Translations under genes and position numbers: made by a program | In this document: piece by piece, positions 1 through 7,798 of the stretch | How the letters are laid out: every line of letters begins with the position of its first letter | Numbering within the stretch: position 1 is the stretch's first letter | Notes under the pieces: model-generated | The model's input: the letters and a program-made list of their open reading frames with translations, nothing else | Told to the model about the DNA's origin: nothing | Database searches by the model: none | NCBI GenBank assembly: GCA_937914785.1 | Contig: CALGIV010000200.1 | Coordinates: forward strand, 1 to 22,849 | DNA length: 22,849 nt | Source: an uncultured Eubacteriaceae bacterium | Lineage (GTDB): Bacteria > Bacillota > Clostridia > Eubacteriales > UBA1433 | Direction of reading: 5' to 3'

Positions 1-1
1 G

Positions 2-430
2 CGGTCGTTTTTGTCCGTCAGTGAAGATGAAATTGCTGCAGAGTCGATGGGCGTAAATACGACACGTGTAAAGATTATGGCTTTTATGATCGGCACGTTT
101 TTTGCCGGTATGGCCGGTGCGCTTTACTCCGGCTATATTGGGTTTATTCAACCGAAGGATTTCGCATTTATGAAGTCGATCGAAATTTTGATGATCGTCG
201 TCCTGGGTGGACTCGGCAATATTCGCGGAACGATCGTTGCAGCGATATTCTTAAACGTCTTAAGCATCGTTTTGCAGGATTTTACAGGGATTCGTATGAT
301 TTTGTACGGGTTAATGCTCGTCATCGTTATGGTATTAAAATCCGGTGAGACGCCGTGGATTGTAAAACTGCGTACGAAATTACGTATTAAACCGATGCGG
401 CTGAACGGCAAGAAAAAGGCAGGTGTGTAG
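2..430 (+). CDS. livM: Branched-chain amino acid ABC transporter permease LivM, C-terminal part (cut by window edge)
   Basis: This is the 3' part of a Liv-type inner-membrane permease that, with its partner LivH, forms the channel for leucine, isoleucine and valine. The reading frame is open from the first full codon at base 2, so the true start lies upstream of the window. The visible part opens with the LivM cytoplasmic signature (EDEIAAESMGVNTTRVK), followed by hydrophobic segments and the GGLGNIRGT loop typical of LivH/LivM, which contacts the ATPases. A basic tail (KLRTKLRIKPMRLNGKKKAG) ends the protein. The stop is two bases before the livG start, so translation is probably coupled. The substrate is inferred from family and neighbours; Liv-type systems can also carry other amino acids or urea. 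Confidence 0.93.
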   Translation, partial: RSFLSVSEDEIAAESMGVNTTRVKIMAFMIGTFFAGMAGALYSGYIGFIQPKDFAFMKSIEILMIVVLGGLGNIRGTIVAAIFLNVLSIVLQDFTGIRMILYGLMLVIVMVLKSGETPWIVKLRTKLRIKPMRLNGKKKAGV

Positions 431-432
431 TG

Positions 433-1227
433 ATGGCGGAAAAGGGAAATAAAGTACTGGATGTACAAAAGATTTCGATTAGCTTTGGCGGCCTTACTGC
501 GGTGAGCGACGTTTCCTTTGAGGTTTACCAGGGGGAATTGATCGGCCTGATCGGGCCGAACGGGGCCGGCAAGACGACGATATTTAATATGCTTACAGGC
601 GTTTACGTTCCAACGAGCGGGCGCATCATCTATAACAACAAGGCCAATGAAGAGCTGGTTGCAAACGGCATTGCGCCATTTAAGATTTCGCGGTATGGCA
701 TCAGCAGAACGTTTCAGAATATTCGCCTGTTTAAGCAGATGACCGTGCTGGATAATATCCGCATCAGTATGCACAAGGATATTGAGTATTCATTCCTGGG
801 CGCAATGTTTAAATCAAATCAATATCTGCGCACGGAGCAGCGGTTTTACGATCGTGCGGTCGAGCTGTTAAAGTTTGTATCGCTGGACGAGAAAAAGTTT
901 GAGTTTGCAAGCAACCTGCCCTATGGCGAGCAGCGAAAGCTTGAAATCGCGCGGGCGGTTGCCACAGGCGCAGAAGTCATTTTCCTTGACGAGCCGGCTG
1001 CGGGGATGAATCCTGCAGAGACAGAAGAGCTCGTCGGCCTGGTGCGTAAGCTTAAAGAAGAGTTTGGTCTGACGATTGTGCTGATTGAACATGATATGAA
1101 GTTTGTCATGAATATCTGTGAGCGAATTTATGTTTTGGACTTCGGCATCCTCATCGCCGAAGGCAAGCCGCACGAGATCAAGTCGGATCCTAAAGTAATC
1201 AAGGCTTATCTTGGGGAGGAAATATAA
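433..1227 (+). CDS. livG: Branched-chain amino acid ABC transporter ATP-binding protein LivG
   Basis: First of the two ATPases that power Liv uptake from the cytoplasmic face. In the 264-residue product (numbered from ATG 433) the Walker A GPNGAGKT is at about 41-48, the Q-loop at FQNIRLF near 95, a LivG-type signature LPYGEQ at about 162-167 in place of LSGGQ, Walker B VIFLDEP at about 182-188, and the switch histidine in IEHDM near 220. The LPYGEQ form and the long insert after Walker A separate LivG from LivF. A GTG at 430 is in frame, but ATG 433 directly beside it is the simpler start. It sits between livM and livF in one transcription unit. Confidence 0.95.
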   Translation: MAEKGNKVLDVQKISISFGGLTAVSDVSFEVYQGELIGLIGPNGAGKTTIFNMLTGVYVPTSGRIIYNNKANEELVANGIAPFKISRYGISRTFQNIRLFKQMTVLDNIRISMHKDIEYSFLGAMFKSNQYLRTEQRFYDRAVELLKFVSLDEKKFEFASNLPYGEQRKLEIARAVATGAEVIFLDEPAAGMNPAETEELVGLVRKLKEEFGLTIVLIEHDMKFVMNICERIYVLDFGILIAEGKPHEIKSDPKVIKAYLGEEI

Positions 1228-1941
1228 ATGTTCTTTTCGATGAAAGATGTCAATTTATATTACGGAGTAATTCACGCGTTAAAGGATATCTCGATCGAGG
1301 TGAACGAAGGTGAAATCGTCACATTGATCGGCGCAAACGGTGCGGGGAAATCTTCTACATTGCGCGCAATCAGCGCGCTGGCCAAAGTAAGCGGCGGCAG
1401 CATCGTCTATATGGATCAGGATATTACGAATTTAAAGGCGACGGAGATCGTGAAAAGAGGTATTTCTCATGTGCCGGAAGGCAGGCGTATTTTTGCCGAT
1501 ATGAGTGTGTATGAGAATTTGCAGATGGGCGCTTTTCTGCGCAAAGATAAAGGCGGTATAAAAGAAGATTTGGATATGGTATACACGCGGTTTCCGATCT
1601 TAAAAGACCGCAGCAGGCAGTTGGGCGGAACGTTGTCGGGCGGAGAGCAGCAGATGCTGACGATGGGGCGTGCGTTGATGGGCCGGCCGAAATTACTTTT
1701 GCTGGATGAGCCGTCGATGGGGCTGTCGCCCATTTATGTGCAGGAAATATTCTCGATCATCAAGACGATCAACGAAGAGTCCGGCACGACGATCCTGCTT
1801 GTCGAACAGAACGCCAATATGGCATTGAAAATTGCGAACAGGGCTTATATCATCGAGACCGGCAGTATTGTAATGCAGGGGCCGAGCGAAGAGCTGCTGC
1901 ACAGCGAAGATGTGATCAATGCCTATCTCGGTGGAGAATAA
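1228..1941 (+). CDS. livF: Branched-chain amino acid ABC transporter ATP-binding protein LivF
   Basis: Second ATPase of the Liv complex, which pairs with LivG. The 237-residue product has Walker A GANGAGKS (35-42), the LivF-type HVPEGRR segment (81-87), signature LSGGEQ (136-141), Walker B LLLLDEP (156-162) and the LVEQNA segment (191-196), where most ABC proteins have a switch histidine; this variation is normal for LivF. The ATG follows the livG stop with no gap, and a strong GGGGAGG at 1213-1219 lies inside the end of livG, so the two ATPases are probably made in step. It is the last gene of the operon and is followed by a strong intrinsic terminator. Confidence 0.95.
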   Translation: MFFSMKDVNLYYGVIHALKDISIEVNEGEIVTLIGANGAGKSSTLRAISALAKVSGGSIVYMDQDITNLKATEIVKRGISHVPEGRRIFADMSVYENLQMGAFLRKDKGGIKEDLDMVYTRFPILKDRSRQLGGTLSGGEQQMLTMGRALMGRPKLLLLDEPSMGLSPIYVQEIFSIIKTINEESGTTILLVEQNANMALKIANRAYIIETGSIVMQGPSEELLHSEDVINAYLGGE

Positions 1942-1995
1942 CAGGGTTGCATTAAAGAAGTGCATGAATTGATTAGTTTACTTTTAAACTATATA

Positions 1996-2033
1996 AAACC
2001 GGATGTTTCCTTTGCTGAAGCATCCGGTTTTTT
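1996..2033 (+). terminator. Intrinsic terminator of the liv operon
   Basis: Arms 1996-2009 and 2017-2030 form a 14-pair stem (AAACCGGATG with CATCCGGTTT, extended by TTTC with GAAG through one T-G pair) around a 7-base loop, followed by six T (2028-2033). A run of A on the left flank means that it could also stop minus-strand transcription from the antiporter gene, which ends at 2129. Confidence 0.92.
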
Positions 2034-2128
2034 GCGATCCAGCCGTCATCATATGATGGTTTGCTGCAGTGGATTAACCCGCAAAGATTCTATAACAGAA
2101 CTATCTTAATCAGTGGTCTATTGTCTTT

Positions 2129-3319
2129 TCAGTCATCTTTCTGCCTTTTTGTCAACAATCTTTTGTAGGTTAAGTCAATTCCAATGGCTCCTATGGGTGC
2201 GGTAATTATAATGGCCAGTGCTGCGACGGTTAAAATAGTGTTGCCGGCAGCGATGCCCAGCGACAATGGTATGCCGCCGATAGCTGCCTGCACTGTCGCT
2301 TTCGGCAGATAGGATATGGCGGCAAATAACCGCTCTTTTTTGTTCAATTTTGTTTTTATCAGGCAGATAAAAACGCCTGCCATACGGAATATAAGCGCTG
2401 TAAAAATAAGGCATACGGCCTGAAAGCCGGCATTTGCAATAGAACTGATATCCACTGCCGCACCCAGAAGAACGAACAACAGTAGTTCTGCGGCTACCCA
2501 GATCTTTGAATACTTACCGGATATACGTTTGGCCAGCGCGGCGTTCTTTTTAAGAATAGTACAACCCAGCGCTATTACCGCCAGCAGGCCGGATACGGGT
2601 ACATAGCCTTTTACCGCTGTTTCAAGGGAAATGAACAGGAAGGATGCACCCAGCAGCAATAAGATTTTTATCGTGTCGCGTAGATGGATTTTTTTGAACA
2701 GCCATATTGCCAACATCCCTGTAAGGATGCCGAGGATTAAGCCCAGGAGGACTGAAACAGGTATTTTCGCAAGACTGATGAAATCAAAGCCTTGGCCCTG
2801 ATACATGCCAATAAAAGAAGTAAATAGTACGATGACATAAATGTCGTCAACGGATGCCCCGGCCATAATAAGCTGTGGGATACCTTTATCCTGTCCATAT
2901 CCGCGCTCCATCAGTTTAAGCATCCGGGGAATTACAACAGCAGGAGATACAGCCGCTAAAACTGCGCCCATCATTGCTGCTTCCAGATAGGATATACCAA
3001 GGAAAAGCGGAGCAAGTATCACGACGGATGCCAATTCAAAGGTTGCCGGAATAAAACACATCAGAATGGCTGGCCTGCCCACTTTTTTTAATTCTTTGAG
3101 ATCAAGTGCAAGGCCGGCGCGTATCAGGATAATAATCAATGCTATTTGCCGTAGCTCCGCAGATATATTCAGAATGGTTGGATCAATCAGATTTAAAATA
3201 TGCGGCCCCAACAGAATGCCGGTTATCATCATACCGAGCAAGGCAGGCAGCCTTAACTTTTGCATAATACCGCCGATGGCAAACCCGCAAAACAGGATGA
3301 GTGCAAGACTAAACAACAT
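2129..3319 (-). CDS. Cation:proton antiporter (Na_H_Exchanger / CPA family)
   Basis: Integral membrane antiporter of 396 residues, hydrophobic almost throughout with about 12 membrane segments, as in the Na+/H+ exchanger fold. Two adjacent aspartates (about 158-159, in GASVDDIYVIV) match the paired acidic ion site of electrogenic CPA2 exchangers; LLGMMITGILLGPHIL (about 27-42) is the usual early-helix signature. There is no C-terminal RCK/TrkA domain, so it is a bare exchanger rather than a full KefB. The ion (Na+, Li+ or K+) cannot be read from the sequence. The frame runs 22 codons further upstream to 3385, but GGGAGG at 3327-3333 sits eight bases before the ATG at 3319, which fixes the start. 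The gene has its own promoter and a roughly 130-base leader. Confidence 0.9.
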   Translation of the reverse strand: MLFSLALILFCGFAIGGIMQKLRLPALLGMMITGILLGPHILNLIDPTILNISAELRQIALIIILIRAGLALDLKELKKVGRPAILMCFIPATFELASVVILAPLFLGISYLEAAMMGAVLAAVSPAVVIPRMLKLMERGYGQDKGIPQLIMAGASVDDIYVIVLFTSFIGMYQGQGFDFISLAKIPVSVLLGLILGILTGMLAIWLFKKIHLRDTIKILLLLGASFLFISLETAVKGYVPVSGLLAVIALGCTILKKNAALAKRISGKYSKIWVAAELLLFVLLGAAVDISSIANAGFQAVCLIFTALIFRMAGVFICLIKTKLNKKERLFAAISYLPKATVQAAIGGIPLSLGIAAGNTILTVAALAIIITAPIGAIGIDLTYKRLLTKRQKDD

Positions 3320-3452
3320 AAAAAAATCCTCCCTTGTTCGCAAAAAGCCGATGGCTCTGCGAACGTAATGATCCACAGAAGTCATCAGCTTTACAAGCGG
3401 TTTGGAACAGTTTTATCCTGTCCGCAGGGAGACCTTCATTCCCTTTTCTATA
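3320..3452 (-). promoter_or_regulatory. Long, possibly structured 5' leader of the antiporter gene
   Basis: About 130 bases separate the predicted transcription start (near 3452) from the antiporter start codon. On the minus strand the leader holds a small hairpin (AGGGA at 3440-3444 with TCCCT at 3426-3430), a nested stem (GCGG/CCGC enclosing ACAG/CTGT), and a hairpin (GTTCGCA/TGCGAAC around AGCC-ATC-GGCT) ending just before the ribosome site. The CTCCCT of the first hairpin can instead pair with AGGGAG of the ribosome site (3327-3333), so two exclusive folds are possible. Ion-sensing riboswitches precede some antiporter genes, but I do not recognise a known class here. Confidence 0.3.
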
Positions 3453-3458
3453 GTGGAA

Positions 3459-3487
3459 AGTATATCATCTTGCTTTTGGCAAAGCAA
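3459..3487 (-). promoter_or_regulatory. Sigma-A type promoter of the antiporter gene
   Basis: On the minus strand, TTGCTT (3482-3487) and TATACT (3459-3464) are 17 bases apart. The inverted repeat at 3467-3490 lies over the -35 box and most of the spacer. Confidence 0.6.
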
Positions 3488-3490
3488 GAT
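3467..3490. repeat. Perfect 10-bp inverted repeat over the antiporter promoter
   Basis: ATCTTGCTTT (3467-3476) and AAAGCAAGAT (3481-3490) are exact inverted copies around TGGC. The repeat starts 14 bases past the stop of the upstream EamA gene, so it could be that gene's terminator, but no good T run follows on the minus strand. It also covers the -35 box of the next promoter, so it could be an operator. The sequence alone does not decide between these. Confidence 0.6.
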
Positions 3491-3504
3491 TTTAAAGAAC
3501 TTTT

Positions 3505-4425
3505 CTACTTTTCCTTTTTCGCTGCCGGAGCATACCGGCGTTTTTTGAGAAAAGCCAGCTTGGTTTCTGCGATGATCAGTGCGAGAAAGATGATGATAAA
3601 GCCGACGCCCATTTGAGCGGTAACCAATTCGTCTAAAAGCAGGACACCGAACAGTGTGCCGAATACGGATTCCAGGCTCATGATAATGCCCGCGTGCGTC
3701 GGTGTCGTGTATTTCTGCGCGACGTTTTGCAATACCAGGCACAGCGCTGTGGCGATGACGGCCAGATAGAGCAGGATGCCGGTGCCGCTTGGAGTGATCG
3801 TAAAAGAGGTTCCTTCAAAGATCAGCGCCGAGATGGTGCTCGCGACGGCGACAAAAATAATTTGAATTACGGCCAGTGCAATAGGGTCGTATTTTTTGCT
3901 GTATTGTGCGATCAGGCTGACCTGAAAAGCAAAGGAAACAGCAGCGACTAATGTCAGCAGATCACCCTTGATCGTTGGGCCAAAGCCTAAATTCGTGAAA
4001 TCGATCGTAAGCAGGGCAATGCCGATAAAGGTCATAACGGCCGCGATGATATTGTAGTTGTCCGGTTTCTTGCGCGTCATAAAATAGGCGAGCAGGGGGA
4101 CGATTATGACATAAGTCGCGGTTAAGAAAGCATTGTTACTCGCCGTGGTGTACTGCAGCCCGATCGTTTGCAGAATATAGCTGAAAAAAAGCGCGATGCC
4201 GATAATGATGCCCGCCTTCAGTTGAGGCCGGTTATTCAGCAGCCTTTTTCGGAACGGAATGAGCAGGACGATTGAGGCGATGATGAACCGGATGGCGATG
4301 AGTTGCATCGGGCCCATCCCGCCATTGAGCAGAACTTTATTGCCGACAAAACCGCTTCCCCAGATGATGGTGGCCAACAGCATCGCGCCGTCGGCCAAAA
4401 GTGCTTGTTTTTTATTTTTTTCCAT
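3505..4425 (-). CDS. EamA/DMT-family permease (drug/metabolite transporter)
   Basis: Ten-helix membrane transporter of 306 residues made of two tandem EamA repeats (about 14-142 and 155-288). Family marks are the first-helix IIWGSGFVGNKVLL (21-33 region), the TASNNAFLTATYVIIVPLLA stretch near 94-113, and MSLESVFGTLFGVLLLDE (249-266), the usual end-of-repeat signature with a closing acidic residue. The basic tail (KKRRYAPAAKKEK) is expected to be cytoplasmic. Such proteins export metabolites or amino acids; the substrate cannot be inferred here. The frame extends to 4548, but AGAGGT about nine bases before the ATG at 4425 and a good promoter just upstream (4461-4489) support the shorter start. 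It is a single-gene unit. Confidence 0.9.
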   Translation of the reverse strand: MEKNKKQALLADGAMLLATIIWGSGFVGNKVLLNGGMGPMQLIAIRFIIASIVLLIPFRKRLLNNRPQLKAGIIIGIALFFSYILQTIGLQYTTASNNAFLTATYVIIVPLLAYFMTRKKPDNYNIIAAVMTFIGIALLTIDFTNLGFGPTIKGDLLTLVAAVSFAFQVSLIAQYSKKYDPIALAVIQIIFVAVASTISALIFEGTSFTITPSGTGILLYLAVIATALCLVLQNVAQKYTTPTHAGIIMSLESVFGTLFGVLLLDELVTAQMGVGFIIIFLALIIAETKLAFLKKRRYAPAAKKEK

Positions 4426-4460
4426 AGCATTGACCTCTGAAGATGTATAAATATTCACAT

Positions 4461-4489
4461 ATTCTATATGAAATGCGCGGTAAATGCAA
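4461..4489 (-). promoter_or_regulatory. Sigma-A type promoter of the EamA permease gene
   Basis: On the minus strand, TTGCAT (4484-4489) and TAGAAT (4461-4466) are 17 bases apart, about 35 bases before the chosen ATG. The promoter lies inside the longer open frame, which argues against the upstream start. Confidence 0.7.
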
Positions 4490-4510
4490 GAAAAATCGTA
4501 AAAAGGATGC

Positions 4511-5467
4511 TTATGTGATAAATTTTGTGAATTTAGCGTAACCGGCATCGCTCATTTCGTTTAAAGGGATGAAGTCCAGTACAGCGCTGTTGATGCAAAA
4601 GCGTCTGCCCCCCATTTCCGGCGGTCCGTCGTCAAAGACGTGTCCGAGATGGATATCGGAGACACGGCTGCGCACTTCAACGCGATGCATATGAAACGAG
4701 TCGTCTTCAAGGTATCGGACCACATCCGGTGCGATCGGCTTTGAAAAGGCAGGCCAGCCGCAACCCGCATCGAACTTGTCCGCCGATAAGAAGAGTGGTT
4801 CGCCGGAAGTTTTATCCACATACAGCCCTTTTTCAAAATAGTCGTCATAGGCGTTTTGAAAAGGCGGTTCCGTGCCGCAGGAAAACGCGATATATTTTTC
4901 CGACTCCGTCAACACGGATTCCGCTTTTTCGCGGTCGAATTCATAGAAGTAAGGGTCGACGATATACTGCTTGACGTCGATGATCGTTTGGTAGTCGATG
5001 TGACAGTATCCGGTGGGGTTTGCATCCAAATAACGCTGATGGTAGTCTTCCGCTGTATAATAATTGTCCAATGGCAAATTTTCCGTAACGGTGGGGTCGC
5101 GGTATGCAGCCCTGATCTCGTCGGTAACGAGTGAGATGATAGCTTTATCGGCCGTGTCGGTATAATAAATACCGGTGCGGTATTGCTCGCCGACATCGTA
5201 GCCTTGCCGGTTTTCCGTCGTCGGGTCAATGATTTTAAAAAACAGTTCCAGCAGATAACGCAGGGTGATGACGGACGGGTCATAGACGACTTTGACGGCT
5301 TCTGCATGTCCTGTGTAGCTGAAGCAGACTTCCTCATACGTTGGATTTTCAGTCGTACCGTTTGCATATCCGGTCTCCGTCTCAAGGACGCCAAAAATAT
5401 TTTTCACATAGGATTCGACGCCCCAGAAGCATCCGCCGGCTAAATAGATTTCTTTTTTCGGTTGCAT
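4511..5467 (-). CDS. msrAB: Fused peptide methionine sulfoxide reductase MsrA/MsrB
   Basis: Bifunctional repair enzyme that reduces both stereoisomers of methionine sulfoxide in oxidised proteins. The MsrA domain covers about 5-170, with the catalytic cysteine in GGCFWG (Cys13) and a likely resolving cysteine in PTGYCHIDY (Cys155). The MsrB domain covers about 187-305, with FDAGCGWPAF (Cys236), HRVEVRS, DIHLGHVFDDGP and the catalytic cysteine in RRFCINSA (Cys291). The CxxC zinc pairs of some MsrB forms are absent, which is common. At 318 residues it is complete, and it has no signal peptide, so it acts in the cytoplasm. AAAGAGGTG lies about seven bases before the ATG. Two TATAAT-like boxes on the minus strand (5498-5503 and 5510-5515) may serve as -10 elements, but neither has a good -35 box. 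Confidence 0.96.
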   Translation of the reverse strand: MQPKKEIYLAGGCFWGVESYVKNIFGVLETETGYANGTTENPTYEEVCFSYTGHAEAVKVVYDPSVITLRYLLELFFKIIDPTTENRQGYDVGEQYRTGIYYTDTADKAIISLVTDEIRAAYRDPTVTENLPLDNYYTAEDYHQRYLDANPTGYCHIDYQTIIDVKQYIVDPYFYEFDREKAESVLTESEKYIAFSCGTEPPFQNAYDDYFEKGLYVDKTSGEPLFLSADKFDAGCGWPAFSKPIAPDVVRYLEDDSFHMHRVEVRSRVSDIHLGHVFDDGPPEMGGRRFCINSAVLDFIPLNEMSDAGYAKFTKFIT

Positions 5468-5635
5468 AAAAACACCTCTTTGTAGCAGTTTTATTTTATT
5501 ATACTATATATTATAAGATTATCATGGACCCAAATTCGTTAAAATATGAAAGAATATCGCAAATCATTTAAATTAATGAAGTACATAAAGTCGTTTTGTC
5601 CAGCTCAATTTTCCATAGGATTTCTTTAGGGAATA

Positions 5636-5644
5636 TGGTATAAT
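5636..5644 (+). promoter_or_regulatory. Extended -10 promoter for the acidic membrane protein
   Basis: TGGTATAAT (5636-5644) is a full extended -10 element. No convincing -35 box lies 16-18 bases upstream. Transcription would start near 5651, about 35 bases before the start codon. Confidence 0.55.
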
Positions 5645-5685
5645 TAAAAATCGCAAGATATTTACAATGTTTTGAGGTGCAAAGT

Positions 5686-6987
5686 ATGTATAATAAAGCG
5701 GTTTCCAGAAAAATGGTGATGACGATGATCTTGTTTATCGTGCTGGCCGTTATGATCGGCGTACTCGTCATCTATACGGTATTGCGGAATGTGCAGGCGG
5801 CAGACGGCAATGCAATCCAGCTTGACGAAGCGCATATGCGCGTATTTGAAGATGCCGGATTCGTCCTTGCAGGCGAGCAAGGGGACAGCCTGATGAAGGA
5901 AGACGAAAAGATGTCGATCGGCGTATTTCTGAATGGAACGAAAGAGAAAGAGTATCCTTATGCGAATATCTTGATTCTTGGAGACGGTGAGGAAATATTG
6001 AGTGAGGAAATCCTCTATAATGCACAGGACGATACGCTGACATACACTATTATGGAAAGTGCGCAGTTAAAGACGATGGAGTTGAACGCGAAAACGCTGC
6101 GTGTGAATAATTTTGATATCTCCGAGTTGGAAATGCCGGGGGATGTGGAAGAAGACGATGAGAATAATGAGGCAGGACAGGAAAATGGGGATGATGCGGC
6201 ACAGGCAGAGAAGGATGAGGCAGGCGGAGATGACCAGGGTGAGCCTGATCCAGGCACAGAAGAAGGAACGACACTGAATGAAGCGGAACAGAAGGAAGCG
6301 ATGAAAGACCGCCTGTCGCTGAATATGGTCTCTTTTTACGCGACCTTTGGATTCAGTATAGAAAATATGCTGGGCCAGGATACGCCTGAGTATGTATTGG
6401 AGGCTGAAGAAAAGAAAAGTTTTGGTTATCAGCTCATAGAAGCGAAGTGTGAAGCGGGTGAAAATGCAGGGGAGTTTGTCTATGCTTCCGAAGATGGCAA
6501 CCGGGATATCCTGCTTCATCCGTTTACAGATCCTTCGGATGAGAGCGATTCGCCGCACTTGACTGTGACGAACAAGAACACGGATGTGACGTCGACGATC
6601 GATGCGATGAAGAACACATTGCGTTGTACCTATTATGAAGGCGTCGTACAATATTACATCGCTTATGACTTTACGACATCGACGTTATTGTTGATTCGTC
6701 AGAACGGCAATGATATTACCGGCAGTTATAAAGAAACGGCAACCTTAAGAGAGCAGATGCGCACGACGTATCAGTCGGAAGAAGAATACGTGCGCTCGAT
6801 CTTTGGCTTTGGCAGCGATATGTTGCTGCGCAGCAGCGACCCTGTAGATTTTGCGGCGCTGCAGGCGGAAATTGATGCAGAAAAACAATTGGAGGAAGTG
6901 CCGGAGGGTGAGGATGGCGAAAATGGAGAGAACGGTGAGGACGGTGCTGAAGATGGTGAAAATGATGACGGCGGTACGGTGGAGTAG
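5686..6987 (+). CDS. Unrecognised membrane-anchored, strongly acidic protein
   Basis: I do not recognise this 433-residue protein. A short basic start (YNKAVSRK) is followed by one membrane helix (about 11-34), so the bulk is probably outside the membrane (N-in). Three parts follow: a folded-looking region (about 40-147), a very acidic low-complexity linker (about 148-205, rich in Asp, Glu, Asn and Gly), and a second folded-looking region (about 206-400) with two cysteines (255 and 313). The tail (about 403-433) is built of Gly-Glu-Asn/Asp repeats. The linker and tail would be highly charged and flexible; calcium binding or wall contact is only a guess. ATG 5686 is preferred over the in-frame GTG at 5677 because GAGGTG at 5674-5679 is correctly spaced for it. 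The stop lies five bases before the next gene. Confidence 0.8.
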   Translation: MYNKAVSRKMVMTMILFIVLAVMIGVLVIYTVLRNVQAADGNAIQLDEAHMRVFEDAGFVLAGEQGDSLMKEDEKMSIGVFLNGTKEKEYPYANILILGDGEEILSEEILYNAQDDTLTYTIMESAQLKTMELNAKTLRVNNFDISELEMPGDVEEDDENNEAGQENGDDAAQAEKDEAGGDDQGEPDPGTEEGTTLNEAEQKEAMKDRLSLNMVSFYATFGFSIENMLGQDTPEYVLEAEEKKSFGYQLIEAKCEAGENAGEFVYASEDGNRDILLHPFTDPSDESDSPHLTVTNKNTDVTSTIDAMKNTLRCTYYEGVVQYYIAYDFTTSTLLLIRQNGNDITGSYKETATLREQMRTTYQSEEEYVRSIFGFGSDMLLRSSDPVDFAALQAEIDAEKQLEEVPEGEDGENGENGEDGAEDGENDDGGTVE

Positions 6988-6992
6988 CAGTT

Positions 6993-7745
6993 TTGGAATG
7001 TATTACTTCGGTTAAGAATGACAGAGTAAGATTTCTCGCAAAGTTGAAAGAAAAGAAATTTCGCGAGGAAAACGGGCTGTATCTTATTGAAGGGGTCAAG
7101 ATCATTCGGGAAGCCGTCGATGCCGGAGAGAAAATCGTCTGGCTCGTCTGTGACGACAGACAAAAGGCGATGTTGGATGAGATTAAAGCGAAGCATAAAA
7201 TGTTCGTCCGGCCACATGTGCTGGCGCATATATCGAATCTGAAAAGTCCGCCCGGAATTCTGGCAGCTGTGCAAATGCGTAAGAATCCGACAGAGGATAT
7301 GCGCGGTTTATGGGTGCTTTTAGACGGCGTTGCAGATCCGGCCAACGCGGCGTCGATTGTGCGCAGCGCGGATGCAGCGGGGTTTGCAGGCGTAATCTTT
7401 GCCGATGGCGTCGATATTTACAACGAAAAGTTTCTGCGCGCCGCAATGGGCAGTAATTATCATATCACATTGTCGGTTGCAGGCGATAAGATTGCTGATA
7501 TCCGCTGCCTGAAAGAAAAGGGGTTTGCCTTCATAGCAGCCTGTGTGGCTGGCAGGGATGATATATCGACGACGGCAGAAAATGTTGTGCTGGTCGTCGG
7601 CAATGAGGCGAATGGGATCAGCGCAGCGGTACTCGATTTGTGTGATAAGCATGTGTCGATTCCGCTATACGGCAAAGCGGAGTCGTTGAATGCGGCTTGT
7701 GCCGCCAGTGTGCTGATGTATGCATTGCGCGGATTTGTTAAATAA
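6993..7745 (+). CDS. TrmH/SpoU-family RNA 2'-O-methyltransferase
   Basis: SPOUT-class enzyme that would methylate a ribose 2'-OH in rRNA or tRNA using S-adenosylmethionine. The 250-residue product has an N-terminal substrate-binding domain (about 1-95; ENGLYLIEGVKIIREAV is typical) and a knotted catalytic domain carrying motif 1 (DGVADPANAASIVRSADAAG, about 111-130), motif 2 (VVGNEANGIS, about 201-210) and motif 3 (IPLYGKAESLNAACAA, about 223-238). Motif 1 has Ala where DPxNxG would have Gly. The exact target is not readable; the size and layout resemble Bacillus YsgA-like proteins. The start is TTG at 6993, with GGTGGAG at 6978-6984 inside the end of the upstream gene, so the two are probably co-transcribed. 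Confidence 0.9.
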   Translation: MECITSVKNDRVRFLAKLKEKKFREENGLYLIEGVKIIREAVDAGEKIVWLVCDDRQKAMLDEIKAKHKMFVRPHVLAHISNLKSPPGILAAVQMRKNPTEDMRGLWVLLDGVADPANAASIVRSADAAGFAGVIFADGVDIYNEKFLRAAMGSNYHITLSVAGDKIADIRCLKEKGFAFIAACVAGRDDISTTAENVVLVVGNEANGISAAVLDLCDKHVSIPLYGKAESLNAACAASVLMYALRGFVK

Positions 7746-7766
7746 ATAACAATAAAGCAATAAAAC

Positions 7767-7798
7767 AAAACGGGAAGTCGATGTAGACTTCCCGTTTT
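7767..7798. terminator. Bidirectional terminator between convergent operons
   Basis: AAAACGGGAAGTC (7767-7779) and GACTTCCCGTTTT (7786-7798) form a perfect 13-pair stem around a six-base loop, with T-rich sequence on both outer sides. It ends the methyltransferase transcript on the plus strand and the lon-ysxC transcript on the minus strand. The ysxC stop codon (7797-7799) overlaps the stem. Confidence 0.92.

Noticed and set aside
2047..2058. 12-base palindrome CATCATATGATG downstream of the antiporter gene
   Set aside because: Its flanks do not extend the pairing, and it lies at no promoter or gene start; it is probably chance.
3338..3370. A 12-base identity (CCATCGGCTTTT) between the antiporter leader and the GC-rich island near 12373-12384
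   Set aside because: Twelve-base matches are expected many times by chance in a window of this size on two strands, and the flanks do not align.
3320..3385. 22 extra N-terminal codons for the antiporter
   Set aside because: GGGAGG at 3327-3333 lies inside this stretch at ideal distance from the ATG at 3319, and the added residues are polar and unlike the family.
6050..6260. Long minus-strand frames opposite the acidic linker (Ser/Pro/His-rich)
   Set aside because: These are the antisense image of GAA/GAT-rich codons in the real gene and have no start signals.
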